The position numbers and the translations under genes were made by a program. A stretch of DNA of 64,000 bases from Naumovozyma dairenensis CBS 421 (taxonomy: Eukaryota; Ascomycota; Saccharomycetes; Saccharomycetales; Saccharomycetaceae): assembly GCF_000227115.2 (NCBI RefSeq), contig NC_016484.1, positions 248,001 to 312,000 on the forward strand. The letters are read 5' to 3'. The notes beneath the pieces were generated by a model, which saw nothing but the letters and a program-made list of their open reading frames with translations, was not told the origin of the DNA and did not search any database. Positions 32,304-42,130 of the stretch are shown here, one piece after another. Position 1 is the stretch's first letter, and every line of letters starts with the position of its first letter.

Positions 32304-33809
32304 ATGAATTATCGTGATCAATTACTATTACAAGAAGAAGAACAAGAACTACACCAACCTGACAATAGTCCCGGAAATTCTGGATTATTCAAATGGACCA
32401 TTGATGCCCTGTTTGGACCTAAAAAGGAACCTCATATGCTTTCACAAGATGATACCAATTATAACAATATGAACCACCATAGAAGAATGAATAAAACTCG
32501 AGAATCTCCTTTAACTGAATTGAAAACAAGATCAAACTCTTGGGATGGATCATCGTTAAGTAACCTGGGTTTGGATTCCTCATTTTATAGGAAATATGAC
32601 CTTTTATCACCTTCAAATAATATGCAACTACAGCAACAGGAACAGCAACAACAACGCTATAATCATAATACTAAATACAATGATATAAGGAATAGTTTAA
32701 TGAGTCCCATTCATCTACGACCTTCCATGGTAACAAATGAACAACAAAAAAATGAGAACTCATTACTTCGACATCAATTATATAATCATGACGAAGACCC
32801 CCCAAATTCTGAACCAACAGATACATTCCAATGGAGAAACAATAGATCAAAGATAAGTTCCAATAATAATAACCATCGACAGGACATGGATAATGATATA
32901 CCTTTTAGACCTCCCAAAGATAATGATACATTATTATCTAAATTATTTGGTAAAGGGAAAAGAATTTCCAAATCTCAAGCAGAAAATAAAAATGATTATA
33001 ATAATAATAAGACGAATATCCCTGGCAAATTCCCATCACCTGCCAAATCTATTCTTTCAACAACAATAAATGAGGATCTTACGTATAACAATGGGAAAGG
33101 GACTGCGACTACCAACGCTCCTCGAAAACCACATAACTATGTGAAAGAATATCAGGAATTATTAGATGAAATATGCTTAAATACAAGATCATTACATTTA
33201 ATAGATAAAGACTTACAGGAAAGAGACCAATTTGTTCAATTACAAGAAGAAGCTTTCCAAGATAAATATAACTCATTAAGATTAGAATTCATATCCCAAT
33301 TGAAACAAATGAAAAAATTATCTGATAAATATTTCAAATTATTATCCAAATATCAAACTTTGAAAAAAATTTCATTGGATGCGGAAAATTCAAATGATGA
33401 ACAAATTAATGACTTACAAGGACAATTAACTCATTTAAAAAAATCAATTCAATTTGCCAACGATGAAAGAAGGAACTTAACACGAGATAATGATCTCCTA
33501 AGTGATAGGTTAAGAGATTCAGAAATACAAAGAGAAAATGATCAATTCAAATATGAATCCAAGATAAGAGATTTGGAAAGACAATTATTAGAAGTAAGAA
33601 CCAGAATTCCAGAACAGGATCATTATTACTATAACAACTATAGTAATAATTATAATGATACTTTAGATACCTCAATCTCTTCACCGGCAATGTCAACACG
33701 CCGTAGAAACAAATTCAACATGGAAGACTTGGGCACTGGTACTGAGAATAGACAATCCATAGAAGATATTTTGACCATGGATACTGATGAATTGAAATCA
33801 TATATTTAA
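32304..33809 (+). CDS. BBP1: BBP1, spindle pole body component
   Basis: 501 residues (S. cerevisiae Bbp1: 385), with longer Asn/Gln/His-rich linkers. Conserved landmarks are GLFKWTIDALFGPKK near the N-terminus, RSNSWDG...YRKYDLLSP, EPTDTFQWR, IPFRPPKDNDTLLSKLFGKG and IPGKFPSP. A long C-terminal coiled coil follows (about 275-435). Bbp1 tethers the spindle pole body in the nuclear envelope with Mps2, and links to Cdc5. It is divergent from the CLN2-like gene, as in YPL255W/YPL256C. Confidence 0.93.
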   Translation: MNYRDQLLLQEEEQELHQPDNSPGNSGLFKWTIDALFGPKKEPHMLSQDDTNYNNMNHHRRMNKTRESPLTELKTRSNSWDGSSLSNLGLDSSFYRKYDLLSPSNNMQLQQQEQQQQRYNHNTKYNDIRNSLMSPIHLRPSMVTNEQQKNENSLLRHQLYNHDEDPPNSEPTDTFQWRNNRSKISSNNNNHRQDMDNDIPFRPPKDNDTLLSKLFGKGKRISKSQAENKNDYNNNKTNIPGKFPSPAKSILSTTINEDLTYNNGKGTATTNAPRKPHNYVKEYQELLDEICLNTRSLHLIDKDLQERDQFVQLQEEAFQDKYNSLRLEFISQLKQMKKLSDKYFKLLSKYQTLKKISLDAENSNDEQINDLQGQLTHLKKSIQFANDERRNLTRDNDLLSDRLRDSEIQRENDQFKYESKIRDLERQLLEVRTRIPEQDHYYYNNYSNNYNDTLDTSISSPAMSTRRRNKFNMEDLGTGTENRQSIEDILTMDTDELKSYI

Positions 33810-34324
33810 TAATTAGATAAAGTGTAACAATAAAAATACCAAATATAATATTACTTTACCATTTTTCTACGTTTCAGTTGGACCCTTCGAGTTGTACTAA
33901 CCTTTTATACCTTTTCCTATTGCGTATTGTTAAATATGTATCCGATCGTATATATATATATATATACTCCCACCTTAAATACTAATCTTGTGCAAATACT
34001 TATATAATAATTGGATAATTCTATTTTTTTTTTTTGTAAAGTCTACAAACTGATTGTGTCCCCCAAACTGTTGATTGTCTTCTAGTAACTATGTTACTTA
34101 TCGTAAAAATATATAACTGAATTTTTCAACTTCTGAAATTTCTTGGACAAAAACGTTTGAAAAATACAAAAGACAGTTAAAGAAGAAGAACAAAGGAAAG
34201 AGACGAGGTAAAACCATAAAGAATATTCGGGATTAAGCGAACAACCCAGTGAAACTACGTGCTGGCACATCTCTCTTGGTTTTCTCCTTTTTTTTTCTGT
34301 CTTCTGCTGCAAAATTACTCGAGA
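33810..34324 (+). promoter_or_regulatory. BBP1/HFI1 intergenic region
   Basis: 515 bp with a (TA)n run (33949-33966) and a T14 tract. CTCGAG lies 6 bp before the chosen HFI1 ATG. No defined site. Confidence 0.35.
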
Positions 34325-35857
34325 ATGTCAACGACGCTGTCACAAGAACAAAAACCAATGACCCCAAATTATGTCAATAGCAACATGTCACAGCAACAAA
34401 CGCCTCATTCGTCTGGCGTTACCGTTGGTGGTGGTGGTGCTGTATCAATGATGACTCCATCATCTTTCCAAAATTCATTAGGTACACAACAGCATGGGCA
34501 TACTGATGATGCTGATGAACATAGTGATCCCGATGAGAAAAACTTGATTCCATCAGTAAACAAAAGATTAGATTTAAGTCCCATGATTGAAAAATTTACT
34601 TCCATATTAGGTAGACCGAATTGGATAAAATATGCGCAATTATTGAGTCTTTTCATCCTGGGAAAATTGTCAAGAAAGGAATTATCAAGAGAATTAGAAT
34701 TTATTTTCAATTCTGTTGGAATACATAACGTATCATCATCGTCCAATAAGAAATTACATATTGATATTGCCACAATTGCAGGCGATACCTTATCTTTAAA
34801 GAGACAAAGAAAGAGACTTCACAATAAACGTATTTTGACAAGGTTACATAATCAATTATTACTAGGTGTATTGACTAATTCACTGAAAGATTCTCCATTG
34901 AGCAAAAAAGGATCACGATTTGGATTTCAAAATGCCTCTTCGTCATCATCATCATCTTCAGGGACAAATGTTGGCATTTCAGCTTCAACAAATAAAAACA
35001 TGAAACGGTCAAATAAGACAAGTTCGCAAATTGAAATATATAAAAAAATTGTATTATCATTACCAATAGCAGATAGGAATAGATTAAAATTAATAACTAA
35101 AGATGCTGGGAAACAAGGTTTTATTTATTGTTCCGTGTTACAGTCAAGATTAAATATAGTCCCCAAGATCCCTATAGTTTCTGAACCTGAGACTTTGAAA
35201 AGAATTAAGTCTAATAATTTAAAAACCCCATTGGAATGGTCACAAGATATTATGAATGGATTCAATACTCCATTATGTACGGATAATTATTCATTACCCG
35301 ATGTGGATTCGTTATATTTAAAAATGACTGGGATATCAAGAGAACATGGACTTGTAGGAAATGTGGATACTAGGTGTATTGATATTTTAATGATGGGATT
35401 AGATCATTATTTGAAAAATATTATTGAATTTACCATTGATTCAGTACGATATAGAAAGAAAAAATATTCTGATTATTATGATTTAGATGATGATATTGGA
35501 TTTTATAAACCTGTCACTGGAGCAGAGACAATTGGAGATGATAGCAGTAGTGATAATAAAAAACAAGATCGGGATGACGAAAATGCAAAGGATATAATAT
35601 CATTGACAAATGAAGATCTTTATAATACATTGAACATTTTCCCCAATTTAATTGAATCTACAACAAGTGCATATTATAATTTAACCAATTTAGGATTACT
35701 TAATGATGATGAATTAGTTGTCGGTAAAAGTAGTATTGAAGATTTACCTGAATTCCAATTAAATGAAAAACCAACGTTCACGCCAATAGATGAGAAAAAT
35801 ATTGGTACAAGAGAAGAATTAAATTGGTTAATTAAAGATATTTTAACTAATGAATAA
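34325..35857 (+). CDS. HFI1: HFI1 (ADA1), SAGA core subunit
   Basis: From the ATG at 34325 the product has 510 residues (S. cerevisiae Hfi1: 488). The frame's first ATG (34259) would add 22 hydrophobic residues that do not suit a nuclear protein. Conserved segments: RLDLSPMIEKFTSILGRPNW, LSLFILGKLSRKELSRELE, HNQLLLGVLTNSL, NNLKTPLEWSQDIMNGFNTP, and the histone-fold region GLVGNVDTRCIDILMMGLDH. The end PTFTPIDEKNIGTREELNWL is also conserved. Hfi1 pairs with Taf12 in SAGA and SLIK. There is an S8 tract at about 205. Confidence 0.95.
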   Translation: MSTTLSQEQKPMTPNYVNSNMSQQQTPHSSGVTVGGGGAVSMMTPSSFQNSLGTQQHGHTDDADEHSDPDEKNLIPSVNKRLDLSPMIEKFTSILGRPNWIKYAQLLSLFILGKLSRKELSRELEFIFNSVGIHNVSSSSNKKLHIDIATIAGDTLSLKRQRKRLHNKRILTRLHNQLLLGVLTNSLKDSPLSKKGSRFGFQNASSSSSSSSGTNVGISASTNKNMKRSNKTSSQIEIYKKIVLSLPIADRNRLKLITKDAGKQGFIYCSVLQSRLNIVPKIPIVSEPETLKRIKSNNLKTPLEWSQDIMNGFNTPLCTDNYSLPDVDSLYLKMTGISREHGLVGNVDTRCIDILMMGLDHYLKNIIEFTIDSVRYRKKKYSDYYDLDDDIGFYKPVTGAETIGDDSSSDNKKQDRDDENAKDIISLTNEDLYNTLNIFPNLIESTTSAYYNLTNLGLLNDDELVVGKSSIEDLPEFQLNEKPTFTPIDEKNIGTREELNWLIKDILTNE

Positions 35858-36216
35858 AATAAAAAAAGGAAGGAATGTACGTTGATAGAACATGTTAGTG
35901 TGCGTGCGTAAATTTAATTTTTTTTTTTTTTTTTTTTTGTTTTAGGATATTAATAAACTTTTTTTGTAGAGAGAGAAATGTAATTGTAATATCTACGTAC
36001 CTATGTAATAATGATTTTTGTTTATGTGAATCTTTTACGTCACTTCATAGTGCAGTCTTCAATTTTTTGGCCGCTGTTTTTGGGAAAAACATAAAGGTAT
36101 AAATGTTGGTATAACACTGTGCTATGTATGTTGGTGAGGATTTTTAAATTGTCCAATTGTCTTAGCAAACTCTAATAAAGTTTCTTGTATGTTATCGTTT
36201 TCGGCATCAATTGGTT
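35858..36216. other. HFI1/VIK1 convergent spacer
   Basis: It includes a T run of about 21 bases (35918-35938). No gene was seen. Confidence 0.4.
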
Positions 36217-38136
36217 TTAATTTAAAAATGCAGAATGATTTATTCCATGCAAACAATTGTTTGAAAAGTAAATCGACGCCTTGTAACTTATTTTTTCTTT
36301 CGTATGATTATGAAAGTTTTTAAGCATTTGTGAATTATTTGTTTCAATAAAGTAAAAACTTTTCTCAAGAATATTAGTATTGTTATTGTTGTTAGGAGGA
36401 GGATTTATTGATCCGGTTTTCTTAATCGTGAATTTGAAAATATTTAATCCATGTACTAATTTTGTATCATTTAATTTTAAATTTAATAAAAGAGTGTCAA
36501 TGAATTCAATTTTTTTACTATTTAATGAGATTATTTTGGAATCGATTTCAATTAATTTTTCATTATTTTCATTTTGTTCAAATCTTAAATTGATTCCTGG
36601 TTCATTTGTTCGTGTTGTGGGTGAAGCTGTTGTTGTGTTTGAGATTGTTAGATAATCTATTGATGGTAAAGTATCAGATAAATATGCGCATTGAAATTTG
36701 ATAAACATGTTTTCACTTGTTGCGTTTTTATTGATGTTGTTTTTATTGTTGATTAGTGAATGGTAATGATATAATACGTTGTCACGCAATCTTGTCCATG
36801 GATTAATTGAAATTGAAAATAAATTAAAGTTTTCTAATTGATTCAAACACATATCAATAAATATTTGGAATTCATTTTGGATAAAAGTTTTCTCTATACA
36901 ATTGTCATTGTTATTATCGTTTATGTTTGTAGTTGCCATATTATGAGGTAATATTAATCTTGTGAATGGATATGATATATTTTCCAAATCATTATGAACT
37001 AAATTATCATGATAATCTATTTTCCAATGGGAAGGTGAAGGTACAGACGAAGATGCAGATGTAGATGCAGATGCAGATGAATCAATGTATGCGAATGTTC
37101 TAATGAAACCTTTCAATTCATCTATTGAATTTTCTAATTTTTTCCTTCTAAGGGATTGTAATTCCATTAAGTTGAAATCATTATTAAATTTCAATTCTTT
37201 ATTTGTTGCAATAGTTTGAAGTTTATCAATCTGTGTTTGTAATTCATGTAAATATGATAATTTATTATTGAGGGAATCTTTTAATGGTTTTGATTTTTCA
37301 TTTATTCGTTTTAAATCATCTTCAATTACCATTATTTGTAATTTATATTGATTTATTTCGGTTTCATTTAATTGAATTTCATTTAATAATTTTGATTCAT
37401 GGTTTAATAATGTTGATTTTTGTGCAGTTAAGTTTCTTTGCTTAACCATGATATCATCGATTGAATTATTTTCCAATTTAAATTTATTGAAATTCTTTTG
37501 TAAAGTTGAATTATATTGGTTACATTTATTTTCATTTTCCATGGTTAATCCAATAATTTGATCTTGTAATTGAATCAATTTTTCATCTAAATGTGCAATT
37601 TCTTTTAAGAGTTCTTCTTTTGGTTTCATTTTTTCCAATTGATTCAATTCCAATTGTAATACCATTGATCTTGTATTAAATTTTTCATCATGAATCTTTT
37701 TAAGGTTTGAAATTTCTTGTTGGAATTGTGATTGTAATTGTGAAATTATTGATGGTTCCATGGAAGTGAGATCTGTTATAATTTGATCTCTTGAGAGTAA
37801 AGAATCATTCAAATTTGAAATATCATTTAAAATCTTAGTTTTCATTCCTTTTCTTTTGGAGATTTGATATTTTAAATCAGGTAATATTTTTGTTTTCAAT
37901 TTTAATATTTCCCAATTACAATTTAAATTTTTTTCATGATAAATTTTCACTTTATTGATTAATTGTCTTTGAATTTTCCTTTGTGTGGCTAATTTTTTAT
38001 AATTTGCTAAGATTGGTTTATTTATTTCATCTTGAGTTAGTTTCCTTTTCTTTCTTGTTTTGTTGTTGCTATTGCTATTGCTATTGCTATTGCTATTGTT
38101 CTCGGTATCTGTGATATCGTGCAATAAATTGTTCAT
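36217..38136 (-). CDS. VIK1: VIK1, Kar3-associated kinesin-14 non-catalytic subunit
   Basis: 639 residues (S. cerevisiae Vik1: 647). An N-terminal Ser-Asn repeat and a basic patch (KTRKKRKLTQ) precede a long coiled coil (about 60-340). A C-terminal globular domain (about 350-639) resembles a motor domain fold but has no P-loop GxxxxGKS, as known for Vik1/Cik1. It forms a heterodimer with Kar3 at spindle poles. The position between HFI1 and YAH1 equals YPL253C, which separates it from the paralogue CIK1. The (AGCAAT)n repeat at about 38065-38100 encodes the Ser-Asn run. Confidence 0.9.
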   Translation of the reverse strand: MNNLLHDITDTENNSNSNSNSNSNNKTRKKRKLTQDEINKPILANYKKLATQRKIQRQLINKVKIYHEKNLNCNWEILKLKTKILPDLKYQISKRKGMKTKILNDISNLNDSLLSRDQIITDLTSMEPSIISQLQSQFQQEISNLKKIHDEKFNTRSMVLQLELNQLEKMKPKEELLKEIAHLDEKLIQLQDQIIGLTMENENKCNQYNSTLQKNFNKFKLENNSIDDIMVKQRNLTAQKSTLLNHESKLLNEIQLNETEINQYKLQIMVIEDDLKRINEKSKPLKDSLNNKLSYLHELQTQIDKLQTIATNKELKFNNDFNLMELQSLRRKKLENSIDELKGFIRTFAYIDSSASASTSASSSVPSPSHWKIDYHDNLVHNDLENISYPFTRLILPHNMATTNINDNNNDNCIEKTFIQNEFQIFIDMCLNQLENFNLFSISINPWTRLRDNVLYHYHSLINNKNNINKNATSENMFIKFQCAYLSDTLPSIDYLTISNTTTASPTTRTNEPGINLRFEQNENNEKLIEIDSKIISLNSKKIEFIDTLLLNLKLNDTKLVHGLNIFKFTIKKTGSINPPPNNNNNTNILEKSFYFIETNNSQMLKNFHNHTKEKISYKASIYFSNNCLHGINHSAFLN

Positions 38137-38268
38137 GTTTGGTTTTCAATCTAGGAGATTGATGAAATTGCAGAGGTAAGAAGTAGAGGTGAGGGCTTTA
38201 ATGAAAGTGTTTCTCAATTGCTCTTCTTTTGTTTTTTGATGTTTATGTTGATGTTGATCTTGTTGTTT

Positions 38269-38299
<31 letters not shown>

Positions 38300-38582
38300 C
38301 ATCGGATATACGTTTTCGCATTGTTTGTTAGTTTAACGCGTATTTTATATACGTATATGTTTTTGTCTTGTTTTATTTTATTTGCCTTTTCGAAAAGACC
38401 TCGAGATGAAGAGTTAAGAAAGTATATTTATTATATTATATATTAGATTTGTCACTCATTAAAGAATTTTATTTTATTTTGGATGGCTGTTTCTTTTTGG
38501 TATATACTGTGAGATGTCTATGTAAAGTTATATACATGTATGAGTTGGAAGGAAGGAAGGAAGGGTACGTAGAGGAGAAAGT
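38137..38582. other. VIK1 upstream / YAH1 3' region
   Basis: 446 bp with a (GTTA)n microsatellite at 38270-38298 and GGAA repeats at 38548-38562. It should hold the VIK1 promoter. The plus-strand frame 38449-38670 is not supported. Confidence 0.35.
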
Positions 38583-39125
38583 TTATTTGAAATCGTTATT
38601 ATTAACATTTCTAGTCATTGTAGGTAAAGCCACTCTAATACCATCTATATCTTTTGACATTTTAACTTGACACCCCAATCTACTAGTTTCAGTCAATCCA
38701 GGAGCTAAATCCAACATATCATTTTCATCATCTTCTGGTTCTGGTAATGCATCATAATAATCTGGATCTACAATGACATGACATGTGGAACATGCACATG
38801 AACCACCGCATGCACCTTCCATATCCAAATCATGACCTTGTGCTATATCTAATAGAGTTTCATCTTCACATACGTCGAAAGTCTTTTGTTCACCATCTTT
38901 GAGAACAAATGTTACTTTTAATTCTTCACCTGGTTCAGGTTTCTTGATGTGACCATGGTGTCGGATGGTTGTTGTTGAGAAGAAAGAGAGTTGATTATAT
39001 GAAGGTATGAGTCTTCTTGATCTAGGGTATGCTATGGTTTTGAATGTAAGTTGTGATGCGGTAGAGATTGGTATTGTTGTAGCGATATTCCTTATGAACA
39101 GTAGTGGGGACAAATGCCTGATCAT
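38583..39125 (-). CDS. YAH1: YAH1, mitochondrial ferredoxin (adrenodoxin)
   Basis: 180 residues (S. cerevisiae: 172). The first ~55 residues are a basic, Thr/Ser-rich mitochondrial presequence. The mature domain has KVTFVLKDGEQKTFDVCEDE and the 2Fe-2S ligands in GACGGSCACSTC (three Cys), with the fourth Cys in TSRLGCQVK. The acidic helix DALPEPEDDENDMLDLA binds Arh1. It donates electrons to Fe-S cluster assembly, heme A and ubiquinone synthesis in the matrix, and is essential in S. cerevisiae. Gene order VIK1-YAH1 matches YPL253C-YPL252C. Confidence 0.97.
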   Translation of the reverse strand: MIRHLSPLLFIRNIATTIPISTASQLTFKTIAYPRSRRLIPSYNQLSFFSTTTIRHHGHIKKPEPGEELKVTFVLKDGEQKTFDVCEDETLLDIAQGHDLDMEGACGGSCACSTCHVIVDPDYYDALPEPEDDENDMLDLAPGLTETSRLGCQVKMSKDIDGIRVALPTMTRNVNNNDFK

Positions 39126-39445
39126 TGTGAGGGTATGTGTATTGCGAAGTTTTTACTTGAATGCTTAGCAGGGACAATAATAATAAATGTAGATGACCAT
39201 TGAATCATCAAGATCAAGATCATGATCTTGTTCTTGTATTTATATTGAAGAGAATTTCAAAATTTAAAGAAAACCGGGTCCCGCTTACAAATACAGAAAA
39301 AAATGTGTTAGTTAATGTACGCAGATAATGTAAGATGGATGGATGGATGAATGAATAGATGGATGAATGAATGAATAGATGAATGCCATTTGTTAGAATA
39401 TGTAATATGTATGTGTGAATGTATATGTTTATGTATGTTTATTAA
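39126..39445. other. YAH1 upstream spacer with tetranucleotide repeats
   Basis: 320 bp with interrupted (GGAT)n/(GAAT)n repeats at 39335-39385 and TATGT repeats up to 39440. It holds the YAH1 promoter, but no site was recognised. Confidence 0.4.
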
Positions 39446-40018
39446 TTAGTTGGATTGACAAGCAGACAATAGCCATAGTTTATAATTTTGTTGAGCAATA
39501 TCAGTGTCAGTGTCAGTGTCAGTGTCTTTATTGGTATTTCTATTATGATAATGATTGGCAAAGCAATCAAGTTGCTTGTCATGATATTGTATCTCTTTGT
39601 AATATTTTTTATATGATGTGTTGAGTTCTTCATTGCTTATTGAAGATGATGATAACGAAGAAGAAGAACCAGATGGTGATATCAAAAGGTTGTTGCATGA
39701 AAATATGGAATCCAAATCAGAAATGTTACTACTATTACTACTACTTATGGTATATTCAGGGTCGTTATCATCAATATAATCTTGATCAAAATGGAATTGT
39801 TGTTGTACTTCCTCCTCTTCCTCTTCTTCTTCTTCTTCTTGATCATGACTATAACAGTTCGGCAGAGGATTGGAAGCGATATCATATTCATGAACAAAGG
39901 AGGGAGATGTAATTGATGGTATTATATTCATGGAATTAATGTTTGATATAGAAATGGACATTGACATTGGGAATAGCATATCTTCTTCCACTTCTTGGAA
40001 GCTTTGTATGTTAGACAT
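39446..40018 (-). CDS. ICY2: ICY1/ICY2-like small protein
   Basis: 190 residues; S. cerevisiae Icy2 has about 136. Acidic and Ser-rich, with an E10 run (about 60-70) and Ser tracts. The segment NTSYKKYYKEIQYHDKQLDC near 135-155 resembles the conserved core of Icy1/Icy2. The C-terminal D-T-D-T-D-T-D-T stretch is made by a 6-bp microsatellite (AGTGTC four times, 39503-39526). ICY2 (YPL250C) lies next to YAH1 (YPL252C) in the same orientation in S. cerevisiae, so position supports the name. Biochemical function is unknown; expression in S. cerevisiae responds to nutrients. Confidence 0.65.
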   Translation of the reverse strand: MSNIQSFQEVEEDMLFPMSMSISISNINSMNIIPSITSPSFVHEYDIASNPLPNCYSHDQEEEEEEEEEEVQQQFHFDQDYIDDNDPEYTISSSNSSNISDLDSIFSCNNLLISPSGSSSSLSSSSISNEELNTSYKKYYKEIQYHDKQLDCFANHYHNRNTNKDTDTDTDTDIAQQNYKLWLLSACQSN

Positions 40019-42130
40019 TGTAAACTTATTGATGTATGTGTGTATGTGTGTATGTGTGTATGTAAGTGTACAAGCATGTAAGTAACCGAATTAATAAATT
40101 TGTTGTAACAGAATGGATAATAAGCTTTTCATACACGTATATATATATATATATAATATCATCAAATGTCTTACTTAGGCTTTGTCTGTTTTGTCCATCG
40201 GAGTCATCGACAGTCACAGAACAACGCATATATTATATCATATCATATCATATCATATCATATTCCATTACATTCCATTAATTTATCACAGCATCATATC
40301 ACCGGCTGTGCACCCCATTCAACTCCATCCAACTCCATCCAATCCACCATGCGGGTACCCGCACCTGCACATTGCTGTTACTATTGCTATTACCATGTAA
40401 GGACAGCTGGGGGTTGCTGTGACTTTCACTTTCACTTTCACTTTCACCTTCACCTTATCGTATTGTATTGTATTGTAATGTAATGTATGTCTGCAAGAGC
40501 AGGAGCAAACAACCCTACGGGTCCCCGGCAAAGACGGACGGACTTTTTCGTCGTTGTCCAACAGGGTAGCGCCCCATCCTAGTATCAAGCAAGAGCCACA
40601 GTTGAAAACAAACTGTGGTCGGAGGGAGGGAGGGAGGGACCGAAAGCGAGATTTCCGGGCACGTGTTGAGGGAGACATTTTAGTCCACCGCGCGCATATT
40701 ATTATACCCTCACGGTAAGTCGCGGATACTGCACCACATAAACTCTCGAGTAAGCAACGGCGGCTATTCCATCCATCCATCCATCTATCCTAAAATATAC
40801 ATGAACACTGCCTGCTGATGTTTGGTTTGCATTGGTTACCCTCTATCTATCTTCATTGGTCAATTACGAATTTTTAACTGTAACAAACTACAACTGCCGC
40901 TTACAACTAACAACCATCATTTAAGCAGGCAATCTTCCCCCTTTCCAAAAACACCTGATATGTCTTAGTAATATCTCCTCAACCATACCTAACCATATAA
41001 TACAATAAGGTTCATTCATTCCCAGTAACTATGGGCGTTGAGATTAACAATCACATATCCCTAAGGAGGGGTTCTTTACAGCTTCACATAGACTATACTA
41101 CCTCGAACTCTCGAACTCTCAAACTCTCAAACTCAACTTCACCTCACATAACTTCACATGACTTCACGTCATTGAACTCATAATTAGACTACTGCGTATG
41201 TGCGTATGTGCGTATGTGCGTGGGACCTACATGGCTGTTACGGGTTAGGTTAGCTGGTAAGGTAGACCCGATTTTTTCCCCTCAAAGTTAAGGCTAAAAG
41301 TAGGGGTAGAAAAATCGGTGGTGAGTTAGGTGCCAGGTATTGATTTTAATGGTACGTCAGAAAAGAGGTAATGAAAAAAAGTGACAATTTTTGACACTAT
41401 ATGTTTTAGCCAGAAAACCCGCAGAAAAGATTTTAAGTTCGGGCTAGGAGGGTAGGTTGAAAATCTTTTGAAGTAGGACAGACAGGCTAGAAAATTATTT
41501 CTAGCCGTGACGTGACAACCCTGACATAGGTACTTATCTTCCCCGCTTCTCTGACAGAACTCACTCGATGGGAGCGGAGAAAAATGGAACGCGATCCTCC
41601 GCGATCCCCATGGATCTGCCTCAGGGTTTCCATATTCCTATTTCATATTATCTCGAGACAATGGATATAGATATAGTGCCTACTTCACTTTATTTCTATT
41701 GTTATCACCTATGTAATGCCATATATGTGATATGAGAGGAGAAGAAGAAGAACAACAAGAAGAACAACAAGCACAACAATCATCAATACTCATATGCTCT
41801 CCTCTCTCTATCAAAAACAATACATGTCTCAACAAAGCTTCATCCCACTGTTCCTTACAAATCTATAGGTGCCTTCCCTTACAAAGTTCTCCTCTCTCTT
41901 AATTAATCCATGTATTCACATAATAATGTCACTCTATTGGAACAATTCTTACCATACCAAATTGGCTGGTTTGTTCACATATAAAAAGAACTCTATTATC
42001 AATTGTAACATGGAAAGAATCTATCATATTAGTTTTCCATTAGAGCATATCATAACATATCAAAACATATCAAAACATATTCAAAAAAAAAACATACTCA
42101 TTCGACAATCGAAAATCAACAATCAACAAT
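40019..42130. promoter_or_regulatory. 2.1-kb region upstream of ICY2-like and first cell-wall gene, microsatellite-rich
   Basis: It contains GTAT repeats (40030-40060), (TA)n at 40137-40155, ATCAT repeats (40235-40262), CTTTCA repeats (40425-40450), (GGGA)n at 40622-40638 and CCAT repeats near 40765. A perfect 8-bp inverted repeat (40596-40603 with 40611-40618) is present, as is CACGTG at 40661. TCTCGAGACA lies at 41651-41660. RPL36B, found between ICY2 and GYP5 in S. cerevisiae, is not detectable. Long intergenic regions are common upstream of yeast cell-wall genes. Confidence 0.5.
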
